Made by a program: the position numbers and the translations under genes | The notes under the pieces: generated by a model | Seen by the model: the letters and a program-made list of their open reading frames with translations, nothing else | Databases searched by the model: none | What the model was told of the DNA's origin: nothing | NCBI GenBank assembly: GCA_029262935.1 | Contig: JAJCYK010000085.1 | Coordinates: forward strand, 1 to 8,804 | DNA: 8,804 nucleotides | Reading direction: 5' to 3' | Origin: Cytophagales bacterium | Lineage (GTDB): Bacteria > Bacteroidota > Bacteroidia > Cytophagales > Cyclobacteriaceae | Shown: positions 6,898 through 8,804 of the stretch, one piece after another | How positions within the stretch are numbered: position 1 is the stretch's first letter | Layout: each line of letters opens with the position of its first letter

Positions 6898-7775
6898 GCT
6901 GCAACCATACGATCCAAAACCGTTTTGATTAACCCGTCAATGGTGGTACCGTGGTCTTTGCTGTACTGTCTTATTACTCTATTGGCAATAATCGCACAAC
7001 AAGTACAACATTGATGTCCCAAAGCTTTACCCAAGCCATAAAGTGCTGAAGTCTCCATTTCAAAATTGGTTATTCGATGTCCCTCATAATTAAAACTTTG
7101 TAGCGATTCGTTGATCTGCTGGTTTTTCAGTTTAAGGTTTAGCTGTCGCCCCTGTGGCCCATAAAATCCGGTGGCAGTAGCGGTAATTCCAGGAATCATA
7201 TCGCGACCAAGTCTTTCAATTAACTGGGAAGACCCTGCAACTAGGTAGGGTTTGGCCAGTTGGGAATCCCAATTTAAGTGGCTATTAATCTTATCATTTA
7301 ATGACGTTTCTGGCTCAGAAAACTGGTACTGGTAATAGTAGATCAACCCATCAAACCCTAAGCCATGTGTTGAAATAACACAAGAATCAACACCCATATC
7401 TCCATGTAGTGCTCCAGAAGTGCCAATTCTAATTAAATTTAGGGATCTTTTAGTAGCCTTGGGTACTCTTTTGTCAAGATCGATGTTTACGGCAGCATCC
7501 AGTTCGTTAATTACTATATCAATGTTATCTGTCCCAATGCCTGTGCTTAACGCGGTAAATCGTTGTCCTCGATACCTTCCAGTGTGCGTCACGAACTCTC
7601 GGTTTGACATTTCAAATTCCAACGTATCAAAATGCTTGCTAATTCTAGCTACCCGGCCCTGATCGCCCACTAAAAATACCGTGTCCGCTATTTGATGTGG
7701 TTTCAAACAGAGGTGATAAACACTACCGTCATCATTAAGCACCAATTCAGATTCCGCAAAGCTTTGACCATCCAT
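6894..7775 (-). CDS. Nucleoside phosphorylase, probable uridine phosphorylase
   Basis: Cytosolic NP-I-fold enzyme of 293 residues that should split nucleosides with phosphate into base and pentose-1-phosphate. Phosphate and ribose sites are visible: VGDQGRV (36-42), NREF (58-61), STGIGTDN (77-84), RIGTSGA (116-122) and NFEMETSAL (237-245, with Glu239, Met240, Glu241). The loop TGFYGPQGR (202-210) aligns with the E. coli uridine phosphorylase FYPGQER loop, so Gln208 and Arg210 would take the place of Gln166 and Arg168, which bind the uracil ring; this favours pyrimidine nucleosides. It is about 40 residues longer than E. coli Udp (about 253), from an N-terminal extension of about 20 and insertions near 100-112 and 150-170. 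An odd CCTCC cluster lies at 256-260. It is divergent from deoD and convergent with the aldehyde dehydrogenase. Fold sure; pyrimidine preference likely, and a broader or different specificity is possible. Confidence 0.9.
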   Translation of the reverse strand: MDGQSFAESELVLNDDGSVYHLCLKPHQIADTVFLVGDQGRVARISKHFDTLEFEMSNREFVTHTGRYRGQRFTALSTGIGTDNIDIVINELDAAVNIDLDKRVPKATKRSLNLIRIGTSGALHGDMGVDSCVISTHGLGFDGLIYYYQYQFSEPETSLNDKINSHLNWDSQLAKPYLVAGSSQLIERLGRDMIPGITATATGFYGPQGRQLNLKLKNQQINESLQSFNYEGHRITNFEMETSALYGLGKALGHQCCTCCAIIANRVIRQYSKDHGTTIDGLIKTVLDRMVAA

Positions 7776-7795
7776 AAGGCATAACAGTTAAATTG

Positions 7796-7811
7796 AACTT
7801 AAATATAAGTT
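7796..7811. repeat. Short palindrome next to the inverted repeat
   Basis: AACTTA (7796-7801) and TAAGTT (7806-7811) are perfect complements around a 4-base centre, AATA, giving a 16-bp dyad. Its right half shares three bases (7809-7811) with the left arm of the longer inverted repeat. It sits 20-36 bp upstream of the minus-strand phosphorylase start, where an operator or core promoter would be. It is AT-rich and short, so chance is a real alternative. Confidence 0.3.
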
Positions 7812-7855
7812 AACGAAACGAAAGCGTAGGTTTAGGCGTTTAAAATTTCGTTAAC
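7809..7855. repeat. Perfect 10-bp inverted repeat, candidate operator
   Basis: The arms are GTTAACGAAA (7809-7818) and TTTCGTTAAC (7846-7855), exact reverse complements separated by 27 bases, so arm centres are 37 bp apart. The left arm lies 33 bp before the minus-strand phosphorylase start and the right arm 54 bp before the deoD start. The symmetric placement suits one regulator acting on both promoters. No known operator is recognised. A transcript hairpin with such a long loop is less likely than protein binding to DNA. Confidence 0.45.
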
Positions 7856-7909
7856 ACTAAATAATTGAGTAGCTTATTTTGACATAGGCAATTAACAGCA
7901 TTCGTATTT

Positions 7910-8620
7910 ATGAGCATACATATTGGAGCACAACCCGGAGAAATAGCAGAAACTGTCTTATTACCAGGCGATCCCCTACGGGCACGGTTTGTAGCCGAAA
8001 ACCTATTGGAAAACGCGGTCTGCTACAATGAAGTGCGAGGTATGTACGGATATACAGGTTCCTATCAGGGTAAAAAAGTTTCCATCCAAGGATCTGGGAT
8101 GGGTATACCATCCATAAGTATTTACGCACATGAGTTGATCCATGATTACCAGGTGAAGAACCTCATCCGTGTAGGAACATGCGGTTGCATTCAAGAAGAG
8201 CTTGATTTAGGTTCTATAGTTCTGGCCATGAGTGCCTCTTCAGATTCAAATACGAACCAAATGGTATTCAAAGGGTTACACTATGCACCGACCGCTGATT
8301 ACCATTTGCTTAGCCTGGCACATAAAAAGGCCGAAGAGATGGGTTTACAAGTAATTGTAGGCAACATTTTAAGTTCGGACCTATTCTATTTAGATGATCC
8401 TCAAAGATACAATGTATGGATCGATCACAACGTGATTGGCATAGACATGGAAACTTCTGCCCTCTACACCATGGCTGCTAGGTCCAATATAAGGGCGTTG
8501 TCCGTATTAACGGTAAGCGATAATATCATTACGGGTAATGTAAGCACATCTCAGGAGCGGCAAGAGAAATTCATGGATATGATCAAGATCGCCTTAGAAG
8601 TCGCTCTGGAGCAAGAATAG
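7910..8620 (+). CDS. deoD: Purine nucleoside phosphorylase, DeoD type
   Basis: Hexameric-type PNP that splits purine (deoxy)ribonucleosides with phosphate into free base and (deoxy)ribose-1-phosphate in the cytosol. At 236 residues it has the standard length and aligns without obvious gaps to E. coli DeoD as I recall it: His4, GDPLRA (20-25, Gly20 and Arg24 at the phosphate site), VRGM (42-45, Arg43), RVGTCG (87-92, Arg87, with Thr90 where E. coli has Ser90), Met180 and Glu181 in DMETSALYT for ribose, and Asp204 and Arg217 for purine-base catalysis. The METSALYT and ERQEKFMDMIKIALE (216-230) stretches look more like Gram-positive DeoD than the enterobacterial one. The start is fixed because His4, from the neighbouring subunit, is a functional residue. 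It is divergent from the pyrimidine-type phosphorylase gene. With deoC upstream it forms a coherent deoxynucleoside degradation set. Confidence 0.96.
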   Translation: MSIHIGAQPGEIAETVLLPGDPLRARFVAENLLENAVCYNEVRGMYGYTGSYQGKKVSIQGSGMGIPSISIYAHELIHDYQVKNLIRVGTCGCIQEELDLGSIVLAMSASSDSNTNQMVFKGLHYAPTADYHLLSLAHKKAEEMGLQVIVGNILSSDLFYLDDPQRYNVWIDHNVIGIDMETSALYTMAARSNIRALSVLTVSDNIITGNVSTSQERQEKFMDMIKIALEVALEQE

Positions 8621-8685
8621 TTTGTTTAAAAGAAGGCTCGTAACTTACTCTTTTGGGTTTTTACAAACCTTCCTTACTATTTACC

Positions 8686-8804
8686 TTATCTTTTAAAAAT
8701 GTATCTGGTAATAAAGATTCCTTGTCTGTCAACTTCTCCTCCATCACTTTCCACACCACTAGTAACAAAAACAAGCTCCCAGCCTTCAGCTGCTAATTCA
8801 TTTA
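8686..8804 (-). CDS. C-terminal end of a small DUF4177-like protein
   Basis: The frame is open from the window edge for 38 whole codons to a TAA at 8688-8686. It reads NELAAEGWELVFVTSGVES at the start of the visible part and ends in FITRYIFKR. An EGWELV motif followed by an aromatic-plus-FKR ending is characteristic of small DUF4177-like proteins of unknown function, where a leucine/asparagine-rich helix precedes the GWE turn. The start lies outside the window. It converges on deoD, whose stop is 65 bp away. Coding status is supported by the motif and by the sensible ending; no function can be given. Confidence 0.6.
   Translation of the reverse strand, partial: NELAAEGWELVFVTSGVESDGGEVDRQGIFITRYIFKR

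Larger units (their letters stand above)
7776..7909. promoter_or_regulatory. Divergent intergenic region between the two nucleoside phosphorylase genes
   Basis: A 134-bp AT-rich spacer that must contain the promoters of both phosphorylase genes. It holds a perfect 10-bp inverted repeat (listed separately) and a short palindrome overlapping its left arm. I saw only partial matches to the Bacteroidota -7 element, for example TATATTTA read on the minus strand around 7800-7807, and no matching -33 element. No Shine-Dalgarno precedes either ATG. Confidence 0.45.

Noticed and set aside
8656..8669. Possible hairpin GGTTT-TTAC-AAACC between deoD and the DUF4177-like gene
   Set aside because: The stem is only five base pairs with two G-C pairs and no clean U-tract follows on either strand. 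A terminator is expected here but this is too weak to call.
1..8804. Mobile element, phage, CRISPR or defence-system content
   Set aside because: No transposase, integrase, terminal inverted repeats, repeat-spacer array or defence domain was found; the recognised genes are metabolic or transport genes, apart from one partial small gene of unknown function.

Overview
The window looks like a stretch of a Bacteroidota chromosome (phylum fairly likely, class not resolvable). The reasons are moderately AT-rich DNA, AT-rich leaders with no recognisable Shine-Dalgarno sequence in front of any of the complete genes, and protein families in forms I associate with that phylum. I see no phage, plasmid, IS, CRISPR, tRNA or rRNA feature. 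The window appears to be a metabolic locus centred on nucleoside and deoxyribose breakdown.

Layout. 1-1139 (-) is the N-terminal part of a sugar-porter MFS transporter, cut by the window edge. Divergent from it, 1266-1919 (+) encodes a HAD-family phosphatase resembling beta-phosphoglucomutase. It meets tail to tail, with a 4-bp TTAA stop overlap, 1916-3352 (-), a CitE/HpcH-type TIM-barrel lyase of the DUF6986-like kind with unknown substrate. Divergent from that lyase lies the only evident operon: 3496-4500 (+) deoxyribose-phosphate aldolase (deoC, of the long type resembling animal DERA) and, 18 bp later, 4519-6897 (+), a 792-residue two-domain aldehyde dehydrogenase of the ALDH16 type. Its stop overlaps, again by TTAA, with 6894-7775 (-), a uridine-phosphorylase-like nucleoside phosphorylase. 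Divergent from that is 7910-8620 (+), a DeoD-type purine nucleoside phosphorylase. 8686-8804 (-) is the C-terminal end of a small DUF4177-like protein.

How the genes fit together (inference from family knowledge): the two phosphorylases would split pyrimidine and purine (deoxy)nucleosides into base and (deoxy)ribose-1-phosphate. After a phosphopentomutase step, for which no gene is visible here, DeoC would cleave deoxyribose-5-phosphate to glyceraldehyde-3-phosphate and acetaldehyde. The adjacent ALDH16 would be well placed to oxidise the acetaldehyde to acetate. The sugar transporter, the HAD phosphatase and the CitE-like lyase could feed or drain the same pathway, but nothing in the sequence proves it.

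The most noteworthy points are the pairing of an animal-type DERA with an ALDH16 that keeps its catalytic residues in domain 1 and carries a degenerate second domain; the uncharacterised CitE-like lyase sharing an intergenic region with deoC; a perfect 10-bp inverted repeat between the two phosphorylase genes; and strictly alternating transcription units whose convergent members overlap at their stop codons.
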